A stretch of DNA of 64,000 nt from contig CM077828.1 of assembly GCA_039720395.1 (NCBI GenBank), positions 26,578,717-26,642,716 of the forward strand. Direction: 5' to 3'. This document shows positions 63,501-64,000 of the stretch, piece by piece. The notes below the pieces were generated by a model, which saw only the letters and a program-made list of their open reading frames with translations, ran no database searches and was not told where the DNA came from. The translations under genes were made by a program, and so were the position numbers. Position 1 is the stretch's first letter. The number at the start of each line of letters is the position of its first letter. The stretch comes from Liquidambar formosana. Lineage: Eukaryota; Streptophyta; Magnoliopsida; Saxifragales; Altingiaceae.

Positions 63501-63928
63501 TTTGGAATGTGCCCTCATATGATCATTACCACACTTGCAGCTTGCTTTCACGGGATCAACTGATACCGGTAAAATTGTACTTGAACTGGCTGCGAAAAGC
63601 AACCTTAAGCCAGTAACATTAGAGCTTGGAGGGAAATCCCCTTTTATTGTATGTGAGGACGCTGACATTGACAAGGCTGTGGAGCTTGCACACTTCGCTC
63701 TGTTCTTCAATCAGGTTGGTTTACTAACAATTTTCCAAAGCTCGAATTCTAGAGTGAATACATCGATTATATATGCTGGGCTTTCTGCAGGGACAATGTT
63801 GCTGTGCTGGTTCTCGTACATTTGTGCATGAACGCATATACGATGAGTTTCTGGAGAAATCGAAGGCACGTGCGATGAAACGTATTGTTGGTGATCCCTT
63901 CAAGAAGGGTGTTGAACAGGGTCCTCAG
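60094..63928 (+). CDS. ALDH2B: Mitochondrial aldehyde dehydrogenase, ALDH2B type (3' part beyond the window)
   Basis: Eight exons are visible: 60094-60166, 61204-61338, 61483-61625, 61733-61886, 61997-62226, 62664-62753, 63541-63714 and 63791-63928. All are in frame and the last ends in a normal donor (CAG|gtactc), so the gene continues off the right edge. The 379 residues seen are about 70% of the usual ~535. The N-terminus ([16 protein letters not shown]) is arginine/serine-rich as in a mitochondrial transit peptide. Motifs: P-W-N-F-P, G-S-T-D-T-G (NAD binding), catalytic Glu at 303 in L-E-L-G-G-K-S-P, and nucleophile Cys 337 in G-Q-C-C-C-A-G-S-R. The 34-residue spacing equals that between Glu268 and Cys302 of human ALDH2. 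The enzyme oxidises acetaldehyde and other aldehydes with NAD. Intron 1 carries microsatellites and a MITE-like unit. Confidence 0.95.
60223..60270. repeat. (TG)n(GATG)n compound microsatellite in ALDH2B intron 1
   Basis: A TG dinucleotide run (60223-60246) joins a GATG tetranucleotide run (60246-60270). A (CT)n run follows in the same intron at 60569-60597. Confidence 0.9.
60901..61070. mobile_element. Tourist-like MITE in ALDH2B intron 1
   Basis: The left end cgtttgggacatgagaaaac aligns with the inverse of the right end (gttttctcaacaaccaaacag). Its end type matches the units at 18150 and 26757. Target duplication not resolved. Confidence 0.5.
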
Positions 63929-64000
63929 GTACTCTCTCTTTCGTTCTGTTTCTCTCAGCTGCTGCTGGAAGTTGGTACTTTACATAATTACATCTGGTTG

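Overview
The window is nuclear DNA from a eudicot plant. Multi-exon genes with GT-AG introns, plant-type protein families, AT-rich intergenic DNA and a dense population of small DNA transposons all point that way. The exact species cannot be fixed from sequence alone. Six apparently functional genes, one gene cut by the right edge and one broken FAR1/MULE-type gene cut by the left edge can be supported. I worked out exon borders by hand; every junction given below keeps the reading frame.

Layout. 1-3100 (minus): a FAR1/FHY3-type (MULE transposase-derived) gene broken by at least four lesions, preceded by a tandemly amplified leader exon in which every unit ends in a splice-donor-like motif. 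3400-7700: a transposon cluster made of two inverted-repeat elements set between (TA)n arrays, a Helitron and a small TIR element. 10.4-10.9 kb (minus): an intronless 158-aa plant stress-type small protein. 11.7-14.1 kb: repeats. 15.67-15.75 kb: an isolated exon-like segment. 17.57-18.73 kb (minus): an RNase III-like NFD2 gene with a predicted GC-AG intron. 20.9-27.6 kb (minus): a class II trehalose-6-phosphate synthase (TPS9/10 type) with a 3.2-kb intron in its 5' leader. 28-38 kb: no gene, but MITEs and SINEs. 38.5-40.5 kb (plus): a four-exon multi-pass membrane protein of unknown function, just behind a recent 181-bp tandem duplication. 42.4-45.9 kb (minus): a nine-exon aminopropyltransferase (spermidine/spermine synthase family) with an altered active-site motif. 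47.7-54.5 kb (plus): a CNGC16-like cyclic nucleotide-gated channel whose start codon is overlapped by the stops of two upstream ORFs. 54.9-57.8 kb: three members of one MITE family. 60.1 kb to the edge (plus): mitochondrial aldehyde dehydrogenase ALDH2B, 3' part missing.

The genes do not form a pathway or cluster; this is ordinary plant gene order. Several (TPS, spermine synthase, CNGC16, ALDH2B, the small stress-type protein) belong to families linked with stress physiology, but that is family knowledge and not evidence of a joint system.

The most distinctive structure is in the mobile DNA. One ~400-bp, almost fully palindromic MITE family is present at least five times; three copies have perfect 9-bp target-site duplications, which identifies it as Mutator-type. 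A second pattern is that four inverted-repeat elements lie directly against (TA)n arrays. I found no rRNA, tRNA gene, CRISPR array or organelle insertion.
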